Positions 12,496 through 25,125 of a stretch of DNA of 64,000 bases are shown one piece after another. Within the stretch, counting starts at the first letter, position 1. The number at the start of each line of letters is the position of its first letter. The position numbers were made by a program, and so were the translations under genes. Origin of the DNA: Chaetorhynchus papuensis (Eukaryota; Chordata; Aves; Passeriformes; Rhipiduridae); the NCBI GenBank assembly GCA_013396525.1, contig VWYX01000384.1, positions 447,383 to 511,382 of the forward strand, in the 5' to 3' direction. The notes under the pieces were generated by a model, which saw nothing but the letters and a program-made list of their open reading frames with translations, was not told the origin of the DNA and did no database searches.

Positions 12496-12610
12496 CCCCC
12501 GCCCCGTTCTGCCCTCTGGACCAGACGCAGCCGCTGCCCCGGCGGTTGCGGGTTGTGCAGCCAGGAAAAAGTTTAGAGCACCGAATTGCGAAGAGGTTTC
12601 CTGACGGGAT

Positions 12611-13739
12611 TCGGGGGGCAGGAGAAACGGGGAAGGGGGGAGAGGGAGGGCAACAAGGGCTTTTACACTTTCAGAGGAAGGGTAGGGTGCAGGGGGACCC
12701 CTGAAGTCCACAGCTGGTGGGGGGGGAGGGGGGTAGGGCAGTGTGCAGAAAGGAGCTGTGTCCAGATGTTGCCCAAAGGTTCCTGCTCCCCCAGGCTTTG
12801 GGGGTGAAGGGATGAGATCTTAAGCTTGCCATCCTATACCCTTCCTTAAGCTAGGGTGGAAAGTGCCAAGCCAGCAGCTGGGAGAGCTGTGCTGACTGCC
12901 CAGCTCATCTCCCTGGATCTGCTGCTGGGAGAGAGGGGGGAACCTTGAAGAAATTGGAAGTGCCATGCTCCTCTGGGAATACCTCCCCTGCAGGGACCTG
13001 GCTCACTCCAGGATCCTAAAATTGGAATACTTCAAAAAGGAAGGAGAAATTAGCATGGGGGATAGAGGCATTGTGATTGTCCCTCACATATATATCTGCC
13101 CACATATCTGTGTGTCCGTGTGAGTACACAGCCAGCTGTGTAGGTGTGTGTGTGCTTCCGGAGCTGTCTGAGCCTGTGGATGTTCCTTGCCCACGTCCCC
13201 GTGTTTCTGGGTGTGTAGGTGTGTGTATCTGTGCTTTTGTGTTTGCTTGGATGGATATGGATGTTTTATATGTACAGGTTCATAGAAAGGTGTTTTTTGT
13301 TCCTAGATAGTGTTTATCTAACCCTCTGTAGACCTAGAGGTGTGTGGGTGCGTACCTTGCATCTGTGTGTGTGCCAGGCACACGTATCTGCTGGGACACA
13401 CGTGTGGGTGTGAGAAAGTGCAGCTCTATGCCAGCATATAGGGAGGATTTGGGGGGGACTGTTGGATTTTGGGTGCTTTATCCCCCCAGGTTATCACAGG
13501 GGATATTGATCATTTTATGTATACATCCCTGGATTTCACAAATCTTGATAAAACCAAGCAATTCATGAAAAAAGAGGCAGGCATCACACCCAATACTGCA
13601 TTGAACTGAACTAAGGATTTTCTGGTAGTCTGTGAGTTCTTTGGCTTCTTCTTAGTTTATGCCACCTGCTGAAAATTATTTTAGTTTGTTTTGTTTTTTT
13701 TTTTTTTAATTAGTTAAATCAGCTTTAAAAACTACTCAA
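12611..13739. other. Non-coding flank of the CpG island, G-rich then TG-rich
   Basis: The first 200 bases are G-rich with several G runs (around 12,605-12,740). From about 13,080 to 13,410 there is a diffuse TG-rich low-complexity stretch with many GTGTG words but no regular array. A T run is at 13,696-13,708. I see no coding exon. Confidence 0.6.
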
Positions 13740-14190
13740 TTGGAAGACTGTGAAACAGAACAGCCTGGGACACAGACTGGTACCTATTTCAGCTTGCATA
13801 AGTATATGTCTCATGTTGATTAAATATTCATGACAACAATTTGAAAATCACACAACCCACCTGATCAAATACATATTTTAGGAAAATTACTTCTTTCATT
13901 GTCTTGAAATGCACCTAAATCATGATGACTTCTTCTGCTGTTATTTATGTTGATAAATGTATTAAAAGAAAATGTAACTTCTCCAGTCATATTGGGAAAA
14001 ATTGCACATTAAGCTACTTTTATTCACAATTAAGGTAATGGAAAAATTATACTTCTGTAATGTTCATCCTTTGAGTGAAATCAGTAACTGATTATCAGCA
14101 GTAATTCATGCAAATGCTTCTTAATGAACCGATTATTTGAAGAACAATGCAAGTTAATTGTCCCCTATTAGAATATTTCACACTTTAATT
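13740..14190. promoter_or_regulatory. Candidate conserved non-coding element
   Basis: An AT-rich, non-repetitive block with clustered developmental transcription-factor words: a perfect octamer ATGCAAAT at 14,108-14,115 (POU family), AACAATG at 14,143-14,149 (SOX-like), TATTCATGAC near 13,827, and several TAAT cores. It looks like enhancers that flank developmental genes. Conservation cannot be judged from one sequence, so this is inference only. No open frame of note occurs here. Confidence 0.3.
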
Positions 14191-14205
14191 TCTGTGGCTT
14201 TTTTC

Positions 14206-14232
14206 TTGTTTGTTTGTTTGTTTGTTTGTTTG
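14206..14232. repeat. (TTTG)n microsatellite
   Basis: Nearly seven TTTG units in a row, followed by a G4 run. A simple repeat with no coding content. Confidence 0.9.
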
Positions 14233-17200
14233 GGGTTTGTTTTAAGAATGATGCTGTCCACTATTTCTAGAGCCCTCCATTATATATTAAGCACAAAACA
14301 TACTTCAAAATAGAAAATATATCAGTTGCTTTACTGCTCTGTAACTTAAAGACAAGTAAAATGGCATTGGTATCAAGTGCATTAAAACTAGACTTTCATC
14401 CTGGAGCAAAGATGCTTTCCTAATCACTGTTGATGTTTGCCTGGGTTACTTTTGTTGATGACCTACTTATAAGCCTCTACAAATAAAGGAATAAAGTTTT
14501 TTTAGGCAAATGTTGACACCTTGTCTAGGAGTAAGATACTAATTTTATCATTGAAAGAGTGGATCTAAAGCAAGATGCGGGGTAAAGTATCTTTCTGGGT
14601 TCACATAATGTTTTTACAGTTAAATAAATGTGACAAAGCAAAGTACTAAATCAGACTGGAAAGCCAAAATAAAAGAAATACATTACAAACAATGCTATCA
14701 TTCAGTTCAGTGGTCTGTGTTACATAAGTGGAGCTGAATTTGGAAATGAAGGCAGTGTAGGGACATGTAGTGGCATTTAAAGAAAGAACTGTTTGGATGT
14801 TTTTTGTGAACACAGCTTGCCCATGGCAGTGTCCTGCAGAACATCAACTGTGCTGTAGCTCACAGAGTCCTATATGGAATACTATAAGACATGAAAGACT
14901 TGGTTCTAATGCTGCTTATTCTGGGGTCAAATTGCAATTTTACCTTTAAAGCTGGTGGGCTAAATTCTCTGTTTGCCTACAAGTATGCAGGTGGGTCACA
15001 TGAGGTGTGCACCCACCAAAAGTCTGGTTTAGCAGTGCAATATGAGAATCCAACCTCAAGATTTCACAGGGTGTGAGATCCTGTCTATGCTGGCTGTTAA
15101 ATTTGCCAGCAGCATCCTACTGAAGGGACTTCATTCTCTGATCAGTTTCTGAAAGCTCTCTGCAAAGTCCTGTAAAATTTTATCAGGATTGCTGCACCTT
15201 GTTTGCTCCAACTTGTTGTACTATAGCTATTGATCAGTTAGCATGAATTTTTGTCATTGATAAAGTCACTCTCAGGATGCCACAGAACAACACCAAGATG
15301 TTTGACACTCTCCAGGATCAGACAGCATTACTGTTTATGTGGGAATGTGTGTAACTATGGTAAGCTGTGTAAGCTCTTGTGAAGATGGTGTAATAGCGAC
15401 TGCTGGGGCATTTTTCTGCTTATTGATATAAAACTGAGAGCTGGTTTAAAGCCTAATCAAGAATTTAGTTCAGGTCAGAGAGTTAAAGAGAAGATTGTTC
15501 TCTTGCTCTCTCCTACTGTGGAGACCAAGTCTGTGCTTTATTGCCTGAGTGGGTTGCATTGGCAGTGGAGGGGTATCCACACCCCCTCACAAAACGGGGT
15601 GAGCAGAGGGAGAATCAGCCACCCTGCCCCTGCAGCCAGCCCTCAATGTCCAGAGCAAAACCGTGCTGGACCTGGGGTCCAAAGGTGGCAGGAGTGCAGT
15701 ATCCTTCAGTGGTACCATCCTCCCAAGTCTCTGCCTGAGACTGTTTCCTGCTGTGAACTTAGCAAGACAACTTTCACTCTGATAATCCAGCCCTAAAATG
15801 GCAGAAAAAACTGGAACACATTTCATTTTAAGAAAATACAGATTAGCTGAAAATCCTGAGTTTAATTTAGCAGTAGGAGTAAAATGACAAAAAAAAAAAA
15901 AATCCTCCAAGGCACAATGATGCCTGGGAATAGCCTCAATGCAATTGTCAGGTATTTCCACTGAGACAAAACCACAGTTCATTGTTAGAAGTGCCTTAAC
16001 TATTGCGGATTAATGCAATTGTCTCTTTCTTCAGGTAAGCCCAGAATCCACTGTGTGATCTCAGTGGATTTGCTGGCTTATCTATTGTCTGAAGAGGTTT
16101 TCAGACATTTATTTCGGGGATGTGCAGATTTTTAAAAATACTGCAGAAAATGCACTGTCTTGTTTCCAGCTGCCTTTTAAGAGTAATGAAGGAATTTTTT
16201 TTTTTTTTTTAGGGGGGTGTAAATCACTGTGAACCTATTAAAGTCAAAAAGAAGGGAATTTACTAGAGTCACAGCAAATTACACACAAAAAAATAGGCTG
16301 TAGAATTATATTGCTTTTATCTGATACTGGTCCTCTCAAATATAAAATGATGTAGTTGTAACAATTATCATGCTCTTTTTCATAGCTATGCTGAGATTAT
16401 GGGAGTATTTACGTAGTCAGCAATGGTACTGCTTGTGTAGGAACATATGGGCTCTTCATGTAAATCAGCAGGCTATCCCCAAAACCTAAGAATCAGGTTA
16501 GCAGCTTTTCCAAACCATCTAAGACCCACCATATCCACATGTAAAAGTGTGGTCTTAGCCCCAGTTACTGAGGCAGCCTTCCTTCAGAGCACTTTGAAGT
16601 CTGGCAAGTGGCTTGAACTTGATAGTGCTGATGACCCTGACCTTTGAAGTCACTTTCCCAGTACATCCAAAGGGATACAGCATGATCACCAAGTATATAA
16701 ACTAGACCAAATATGCATCAAGCAAGGTGTGTGGAGAGGGAGTCACTGATAAACTTTTCATGGATGAAATGGGAACTTGGAGCAGAATTTTGGTGGATGC
16801 TGTCAGACCTTGAAATCCTCCGTTAGAAAAGTGAATAGAGAAGGGAAAAAGGTTTTGGAAACAAAAAAAAAGATCGAGGAAGATATCTCTGTACGAGACA
16901 AAATGGGAAAAATATAGAGAAGAAAATTGCTTGATAGAAAAGGAAAAAAATATCAGTAGAGATACTCAAATGACTGTTCAAGCTGGAAGAAAAGTAAATT
17001 AAATGATAAGCCAGTTGTGGGAAGAAGAGATTTTAAGGCAGATGAAGGTGGTGAAGTCAACAGAGACATTGTCAGATTCCAGAGGAAAATTAAGCAAGTC
17101 TACACAGGGGAGAATTAAGCCCAAAGCTAAGTCAGTGACCACAAAGTCAGCAAACTCATAGAACAGAACTGTATTAGGAGAAATAATGGAATAATTGGTT

Positions 17201-20200
17201 TTTCATGTGAAGGAGGATGAACATGTTGGTTTAGAGTACCCTTTAAGGAGCAGGGTACCTGAAAGGAGGGGTGCTGCATAGGGGAGGTAGAGTATGCAAG
17301 TGAGAAGAAACAAAAATGCTCTTGAGAAAATGAGGAGTACTTGAGGAGAGAACAAAGGGAAGAATAAAATAGGGAAGCAAAATGAAAAGATTGGGACTGG
17401 CACGACATCAGAGAAAAAGCATGGACAAAGATTGGAAGAAGGGATTGACAAAAAAAAGGAAAGAAAAGAGTATCAAAGGGCGTGGGAGGTACAGAAAAGT
17501 CACCTCCCACTGGTAAAGAGGAGCTGGGGCCTGGGCGTGCCAGGAGGAAAGAGCTGAAGGGAACCTGAAAACTGAGAAAAATCTCTGTCTAGAACATGAC
17601 ATGCTGGTGGAAGACAGAGAGAGAGAAAATGTGCAGAATGTAGTGACCAAGAGCACCCTCAGCTGAGAAATACAGTCAAACTTACTCCTTAGCTTCCACT
17701 CCCATGAAAAGCTCCACTAACGAGACCACGCACAAACCAGGGACAATTTCTGTGTTACCTAAATGCTGCACCTGGAGAAGTGACACACAACTGCACAACT
17801 GCAGATATGGGGCTCTGCAAAGCCTCAGCCTCTGTGGGTTGTGGTGGCTGCTCCTCCAAAGGACACGTTGAGCTGGCTGAGATCCTGCCCTGGGGTCTGA
17901 GAAGGAGGGTGCTGCAGGCAATTCAGCGAGTCTGGGATTGGGCAGTGGTGGGATTCTTCTCTGGAATGAGCCCTGCAAAGAAGCTGGCTGAGATAAGTGG
18001 GCAACAAGGGGCTGCCTGATTATACTGAGAGACTCTAAACCTCTTCCCAGTAAAACTAATGTGGCAGAAGCCAAATCGAACACCGAGGGACATTAATGGC
18101 TTGCAACAGGCATCGAACATCATGTGGTCAAACCAACACCAGGTGTAGGATGGGACACCGTTTGAAAAGGGTTTGAAAATCTTACAAAATATTGCTTCAC
18201 ACCCAAGTTCCTAAAATTTATCCCTGAATATATTCCTAAATTTTTTCATCCCTACAAGTTCCTAAGTATTGTTTCCTCAGTGGTGTGACTCCCTGCTCCA
18301 TAGATATGTAATAGCAGGGCTGAGATGATCCAGAAATTTGTCTCTGTTATAGGAATGCAGGTTAAATACACTCCTCGTCCCTGGTGAGGAATGGAGCCCT
18401 ATGGAAAGCTAGTCTAGGGTTCACTGAGAGGCTCCTAGACCAGCTTTGACCTTGAGCAGTTAAAAGAACAGCTCACCATGTCAGGATGTTTGTCTGTTTC
18501 CCATAATGTAGCTGTGATTACGTCTCCTTAGATCCCAAACTGTGTCCAGCTTGTATGTGCCAGGCCTCCACGATGGGACACCTGCAGCTGTGCTTGAGGG
18601 AACATTTCTACATGTGTGTTTTGTAAGTGATTTTTGGCTGAGATATTTTTGGATCCAGTACTTACTGCCTAGCAATTTCTGTATTGCTTTAATAATCGTG
18701 ATATATTATATTGTTATTATTAATTTAATTCACATTGGTTGCATCATCCAGTGAAGAAATTATCAGGAAAGCATGAGAAGACATGTTCTGCCAGTGTTTA
18801 AAAATATAACATTTGTAATACTTAGCAGAAATCAGCTGGCCTGCTGGTAGACTCGCATAGCCAGAGATGTGATAAAAATCAATAAGCAAATTTTGGGGAT
18901 GTTTCCAGAACTCTTAGAATGATTAATTTTTCCCTTTTATTTCTCTGTATTTTCATAACAAGAGAAAACATATAAATAGACAAAAGGATGGAGGAAAAAA
19001 GAAAGATAAAGATATTGTGCAGTAACACATGTAGGGTTCAGTGCTAAGGTATTAAAAAGAGTATCCTTGGATCAGCTCACGTGGCTAAGAAATGTCAAAA
19101 ATTATCTTTCTCTGCAAGATCATTTCAAAATTGATATTTTTATGCAAAAATAGAATTGGTTCTGCCATGACAAATCAGTTTTCAAAAAGCTTCATTATAA
19201 TTTTTGGTGAGATTATGTGTATATTTGATTGTTGAGTGTCACCAGTCCAGAATATGACTATAAACTTCTTTGCTTTTTATCATATATTTTAATGACATTT
19301 TTACTAATCTTTAGTCAGTCAGAAAGCCATCTTCACTATATGTCAACTGACACATTTGGTTCCATTGTAAAAATTCCAGATGTTTCTGAATACCACAAAT
19401 TAAATATCTTGATTTTGTCTTGTAAGAGATGTATTTTACCAGTATTTAACTCTGCCTTGGAAAAAGCAGGGGACAAAAACACCCACATGGGGCATCAATG
19501 TAGTTATATTGGATTAAACTTTGATAAAATTGTGTGAAAAGGATACCTTACAGTGCCTAAGAGATGTTGCAGTGCATTATTTGCAGAGAGACTATTAAGT
19601 CCCTTGTTTTACTTATTATGAAATACTTGTCCATAAAATAACATTTTACCAGAAAATTTGCAAAGTTTATAGGAATATTCTTAGATATTTTCCAGACCCT
19701 GTAATAACACACTAAAGTACACTTGTTAAATCTACTTTGCAAGTGTTTCATTGTATTCCCTTGGGATCTCTTAATTGTGCTGCTCATTTTCTTCCTCGCA
19801 GCCACCATGGCTTTAGAAGGGCCCTGACAATACCAGAGATCAGCAGACAGTGCATTTTATTAAACAGGTGCAAGCCCATCCTACTACCAACTGATGAGGT
19901 TGAGTTATCAGGCAAGTCTTTGCTCTTGGAAGCTGAGGAAAAGGAGAGCAATTGTGTGGGAATGGCAGCCCAACACTCAAGTCTGTTTTAGCCAAATATT
20001 CCTCAACCATGCAGCTCAAGCTTCTTTATCACACCATTATTACAAAATGCATTTATTTTAGAATAATAAAAAAAAAGAGTGTTTTCTTCACAGCCAAGAA
20101 AAGAAACAAACTGTCTACCTGAGGTCCTAAAAGCAGAACAAACCCCACTGCTGTTCCAACAAAAGCAACGTGCAGCCCATGTCTTTTTCATCCATTCACG

Positions 20201-21509
20201 TGTCAACGTGGCTGTCATAAGGTGCATTTACATATGGCCAATCCCACAGCTGATTCATTAAGATGACTTTATGGGTGAAAAGAGAGCATGACTTAATGTA
20301 GTAGCTCCAGGAACACAACTAAAATCAGATAACTTTCAGAGAATAATAACTTTACTTTCTGAAGTGGACTTGAAATCTCTAAGAAGAGAATAGCTCTGCT
20401 TAAAGCAGCCTTTTCTTCCTCACTGAGAAGTGATATCCGATTAATTGTGCAGTTTAGCTGAACTTTGCTTTCCTTGGTATCCTAGGAGAAAAGCTCTGAC
20501 AGACTGGGAATTTTAACTTGTTTGTAATGTAAACTCAGTATACTGGTGGTGCTTTTTTAACACTCCAGAAACTGCTTGGGAGGAAAAGAAATAAATAAAA
20601 AGGCTTTGATCCTCTAAGCAAACAAAGAAGGGAGAAGAAGGTTAAAAGAACCATCATTTGTTAAAGGCAGAGAAGGAAAATGTGGGAAAGGTGTTTCTAT
20701 TTTAACAGTTTCAGGGACTGAAAGACTCTTGGAAATATCAGACACTTCAACAGCATTAGAGACTTCTGATGAATAAGGTTTGATGATTTATTTTTATTGT
20801 GTCATTGACATTTTTGAGATTTATAAGGATCATGAAATTCTCAATAATATCAGTCATCTAAACAAGATTTTTTCCCAGAAGCAGATATCCAGGACAAAGC
20901 TTAGAGATTAGTGCTAATACCTTGAGTATCCAGCTCAGATAAACATATTCCTAGTGGCATTATTCAGTATGAAGAAAGGGAGAGTTTGGTCTGGAAGTAA
21001 CACCCGGTCCTGGGAGCTGAGATTGAATATGTGTATCAGGTTTTTGGCCAAAAGGTGGAATGTAAATTGAAGATTGCAGTAGCAGGAGGGGTGTGACCCA
21101 GCGATGCCCTGTTGGCTGCTTATCTCTGGGAGATGCTTCCACTCCCTAAAATGCAGGTATTTTGGCCAGTAGGTAAGATGAAGTCAAGTCTTACATTACT
21201 TCTACTTATCTGCCTGTCTATTCCACACTTTTTAAAGGAAGGAAGCAGACAAATAGTTCCATTTAGCCCTAACTACCTTAAATCAATGTCCAGGGAGCGG
21301 CTGCAGAGTAATAGGGTTTCTTAGTCCCTGTGATTTCCTGGTGAGGGCACAAGGTTCCAATTAGAACTTATCCTGAGAGAGTGCAGTATCCATTAGGGCA
21401 GAAATGGATAGAAAGAGACCCTTTTTATGTAAGATTGTTCATTTTCAAAGATTGTACACAACGTTCCCTTTGCCTGAACGCAGCATTTATAGTTCCACAG
21501 ATAATGACA
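14233..21509. other. Non-coding interval, no gene seen
   Basis: About 7 kb without a recognisable gene. T or A runs occur at 16,195-16,210 and 15,888-15,902. Purine-rich sequence spans about 16,850-17,660 on the plus strand, which is why the minus-strand frames there are rich in Phe, Ser and Leu; they are not accepted as coding. A perfect Kozak-like GCCACCATGG at 19,801-19,810 opens a frame of only six codons. Confidence 0.55.
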
Positions 21510-21880
21510 CTAGTAAGGACCTCATCTGATCCATATCCCCCTCCAAAGATGGCAAAACTGTCTTTAAGTCTTTATTAATACTTGTTGGATGATTTCCTTA
21601 AAATCTGCAATGACAGACATTTCACAGCCTCCTGCAATAGCATATTTCTTAAGTGATTCACTTAAGTGCTCTTATGGACAGAAGGTTTCCAAAAGTGTAA
21701 CTAAATCCCCTTTTTTGCTACCAAGCCTATCACTCTTATCCTCTCTGCTATGGAAATTAGAAGCAATTTAGTATTTTCTTTTCCATTCCAGCCTTTTATA
21801 TTGCAAGGGGATTAGATTTTGACTGTTTAACGTTCATTTAGGTAATGTTCCCTTCAGTCATCTCCTCCTGACTCAGTGAA
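21510..21880 (-). mobile_element. Ancient CR1-like LINE fragment
   Basis: Read on the plus strand, the order of words matches the complement of an old CR1 3' region: 'aaggacctcatctgatccat', then 'gacatttcacagcctcctgc', then 'gctatggaaattagaagca', then a 'ccttttatattgcaagggg' stretch. Divergence is high, so family assignment and limits are approximate. Confidence 0.5.
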
Positions 21881-23639
21881 ATAACTCCTTTCTTTCGCCA
21901 TTTGCTTTTTTAAGTAGCTTGGGTTTTTTGCTGTTTTCCTTTTTGCCTTCTCCAGTAGCTCATCTGGACCCATACCCAAAAGATTAGTACAGACAATGAA
22001 TGTCTTGACCTCCCTTGTCTTGAATACAACATTTCTCAAAGAAATCCTTTGTACTATTCCTTTGTTCTGTTCTCCAAGCCTCACTCCAGCCAGCATTTTG
22101 CTCCAAGAGCCCTCAGGAGCTGCACAGAGCCATAGTGATGTCCTTGTTCTGTCACCTCTCAATTTGCTATACTTTTTCTTGACTGTTTCTGGTCATTCCT
22201 AGTTTGCAACCACATCCACCTCCAACCAAGTAATCGTCAGCTCTCACATCCACATTAATATTTCAGAAGAAAAGTTTTTAAGGCACTTTGAACAACCTGT
22301 TGCTCTGTCTTTGCCAGAAGGATCTGTGTGGGCCATGGCTTCTCTTGGTTCAGTCACTGCTAAAGAGGGGATGTTTGACTCCTGCACTGTCTACTGGGTG
22401 TCATGTGCAGGAGCCTTTGTAGAAGGGAAGCCTCCAGACCAACTCCAAGCATAAAATGTACCAATGAATGTTGCAGAGCTGAGTGATGGATCCAGGTGTG
22501 TGATGGGTTTTCATTTGGATATTCCAGCTGTAGGCTCGTGAAAAGGCAGAAGCTGCTCATGCTTTCAGGATCATAACCACAGAGCCAGGAGGTCTCAAAT
22601 GAGATGTTTGACTTTGCTGCTGGCAAACCCACACAGAGTTCATCTACATTAAGCCTGATGAATGTGGCATTAGGCGAGAATCCAGAACTTCATGACCCCC
22701 AGACACACTTTGTGCCTCACTTGTTTAATTTCTCTTCTTTTATTAAGACTCAAACTTTTCCCTGGCCAGTCTAGAATATTTCCCAAACTGTCCAGGACAT
22801 GGATAATGTCAGAGAGGTCCTAATGAAGCTGCCACAGGTACTTGTCCCAAAGGCTCCTTAGAGAACTCTTTACATCTGTTAGGTTCATGCATAAAAGAGT
22901 ATTACTGCTAAAAAATAAAGAAAAAAATAAAAACTCAGGAAGGAAAAAATAAAAAGCATTTACTCTTGTATCTGTAGTAATTCATGGAGCACCTTAATAT
23001 TCCAAAAAAATTGTTCCCTCTAGCTTTCAAATTAATCAACATGCTGTTTTAATACACCTCAGTTAATTAAAACACATCCAGTCCAACTCACTTTTTCCTG
23101 ACCATTAACTTCCAAGCCTTGAATTCCCCCTGAACAGGCAAGCAGTTGCTTTGAAGATTTAACTGGCCAGAGCACAAGCCACTGTTATGCATGAGAGAAG
23201 TCCCTTTTCTCTATCTAACTTGGTCACACTGGGACTGCTAAATAATCACTCCTTGGATGCGCTGGGTGAAAGGGAAGATTGATGTCCATGTGTGTCCCTG
23301 TGAGAGAGAAATTTTTTACAGTCTGGGGTATGGAGACACAGAGAGGCACGTTCAGGCAACCCATGGATGCATCTCAATGTTTTTTCTCTCCACTTGTAGT
23401 ACAGGCAACCCCAAATACTCATCTGATGTGTTGGCTCTTGAACCTAGATCCTACTAAATAACTGAAGTACCTAAGATACACTGTCTGATCATGGTCAGCA
23501 GGGCCTGGCATTGTAATGTCACTTACTGAATGGTCAACAGTGTGTTCCTAAGGTCTTAAAAACAGTTTCCACACAGATTCATCTCTATTTAATCAACAGG
23601 ACTTACGTCAGTAGTATTTTAGAGTGCTGCAGTCTTTTT
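21881..23639. other. Non-coding interval, no gene seen
   Basis: No coherent exon or repeat is recognised. A-rich stretches occur around 22,905-22,960. The 90- and 102-codon minus-strand frames (22,360-22,632 and 21,854-22,162) have no recognisable motif. Confidence 0.5.
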
Positions 23640-24015
23640 GCAATACTTTTTTTAAAGCGTCAAGTAATAGGTCCCCTAGTATGTCCCATTTTTGTCCATT
23701 CCCATTTATAAGATGGTTTCCATGCCAATGATTACAGTTAAATACTAATATAAGTAGTTTCAAAAACAAAAGCACATTTGGAATGATCCATGTTTATCTT
23801 TAGAGACTAAGAGCTGCAAAGACGAATGGATTGAGAGGGATTAAACACACGGCTAATTGTTCATTAGGCAACCTAAGACCAATTAAGTGTGCTAATCCAT
23901 TCAATATTTTTTCTAGCTATTTCCATTATTATCCCTGCCAAAATTATTTTTGCATGCATTAATTCATCTATACTTATTTATTAATTAAAACAACTCACTT
24001 GAAATGCAGGTCTTG
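23640..24015. promoter_or_regulatory. Candidate conserved non-coding element rich in homeodomain motifs
   Basis: A unique AT-rich block containing GGATTA at about 23,849 and TAATCC at about 23,893 (bicoid/OTX-type core on both strands). It also has CTAATTG, CAATTAAG, TTAATTAA and a GCATGCATTAATTCAT stretch near 23,950. This density of paired homeodomain cores in non-repetitive DNA is typical of enhancers of developmental genes. Conservation cannot be tested here. Confidence 0.3.
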
Positions 24016-24689
24016 CATCCTGTAGTCCCTTCTCAAGCAAAACGTCCATAATAGCAGTAGCAGAAGGACTTCAAGATGTGACTGAAACTCTCTGTACTGC
24101 TCTTTTCCTAAAATAAAACACAAATTCTTTCAATAAGATTAATGTGAATGCATTCTCCATCTGTATCGATTCCAGATACTCTCCATGTTTAATTAAGATG
24201 TATTTTTCTGCAAAATTATGCATAGTTCTATGCAATGTTCTATAAAAGTGGTCCAGACTGTACCTGGCCAAAAGAATTGATCTAAAATTTATTGCTGATT
24301 GCTGACTACTATTATCTACTGGTTTTGACATTATTTTGATGTGTAATTGACTATCTGTTTGCCAGATAAGTAGACAGAGAGTTATTGATAGCTAACTTGA
24401 TTATCATATCTTCCAAGTTCCAAAAAGTAATTTTTTTTTTTTTTCAGATCAGCTATGCATTAATATTGTCAGATTCTGGCTCCCAAAATGACCCTTGGAG
24501 GAAAACAGACTTACTGTAAAATTATTCACATAGATGTTACCACAGATATGGGAAATGAGCCACAGGCCAGGTAGCAGTGCAACAGGAATAGATTTAAGGC
24601 TATGGAAGTTCAGAAGCATAGCATGACTCCACACCAAGGTATAATATTGTTGTGGAAAAAGGACATTTTCTACTAGGATTAATAAACAG

Positions 24690-25125
24690 GAATATTGTCT
24701 TCAAGATATGGAATGTAAACATTAATCTCTACTCAACGCTAGTGGGGCCACTTCTGGAGTATGGTACCCAGTTTTGAGAATTATGTTTTAAGAAAGAATA
24801 TAAATCTCTTGGAGTGCATAGAATATCAACATGAGGAATTGTGTGGAAAAAATAGATTTGTCACAGGTAAGTAAAAGGCTTAAACTGTCACACAGAAGAC
24901 CTGATCTCATGAAAAGCTTCTAAATGTAAGGAATGGGAAAGACAGAATAAACTGCTGGGAAATCGAGGAAGTTCATGTCAGCAAAGTGTCTAAAAACAAG
25001 TTAGCCAAGACATGAGTTAGATAAGACATAACTAAAATTAATCTTGATTTGGGTAACAGCAAAGGAAGATCAAGATCAAGATCTTTCAGGGTCCCTTCTA
25101 ACCCTCTTCTTGTCTCAGTGACCTG
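24690..25125 (+). mobile_element. Old, diverged CR1 LINE fragment
   Basis: A plus-strand CR1 fragment. 'cgctagtggggccacttctg' followed by 'gagtatggtacccagttttg' matches the well-known CR1 segment that reads 'gtgaggccacacctcgagta' and then 'ctgtgtccagtt'. The copy ends with 'tcagggtcccttctaaccct' before the missing octamer repeat. The GTAAGT at 24,868 is a perfect donor word but lies within this repeat. Confidence 0.7.

Larger units (their letters stand above)
11300..12610. promoter_or_regulatory. CpG island, probable promoter and first-exon region
   Basis: This is the only long stretch in the window that is both GC-rich and dense in CpG. It has GC-box text at 11,441-11,450, CCAAT boxes at 11,459-11,463 and 11,867-11,871, and an RFX X-box at 11,504-11,516. 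In birds such islands nearly always mark a transcription start. Direction is unresolved. A good plus-strand donor (G|GTAAGG) is at 12,304/12,305, and a good minus-strand donor (AGAG|GTAAGC) is at 12,102/12,101. They face each other, so probably only one is used. The long frames on both strands inside the island (111-198 codons) are expected from GC-rich sequence, which has few stops, and are not accepted as proteins. The first exon is probably wholly or mainly untranslated. Confidence 0.8.

Noticed and set aside
11980..12576. 198-codon plus frame and 111-156-codon minus frames in the CpG island
   Set aside because: GC-rich sequence has few stops; the translations are low-complexity Pro/Gly/Arg or mirror the minisatellite, and all frames are long at once.
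19801..19827. Perfect Kozak context GCCACCATGG after a pyrimidine-rich acceptor-like run
   Set aside because: The frame has only six codons before a stop, and no donor lies within them.
24860..24880. Perfect donor ACAG|GTAAGT
   Set aside because: It lies within an old CR1 fragment with no open frame before it.
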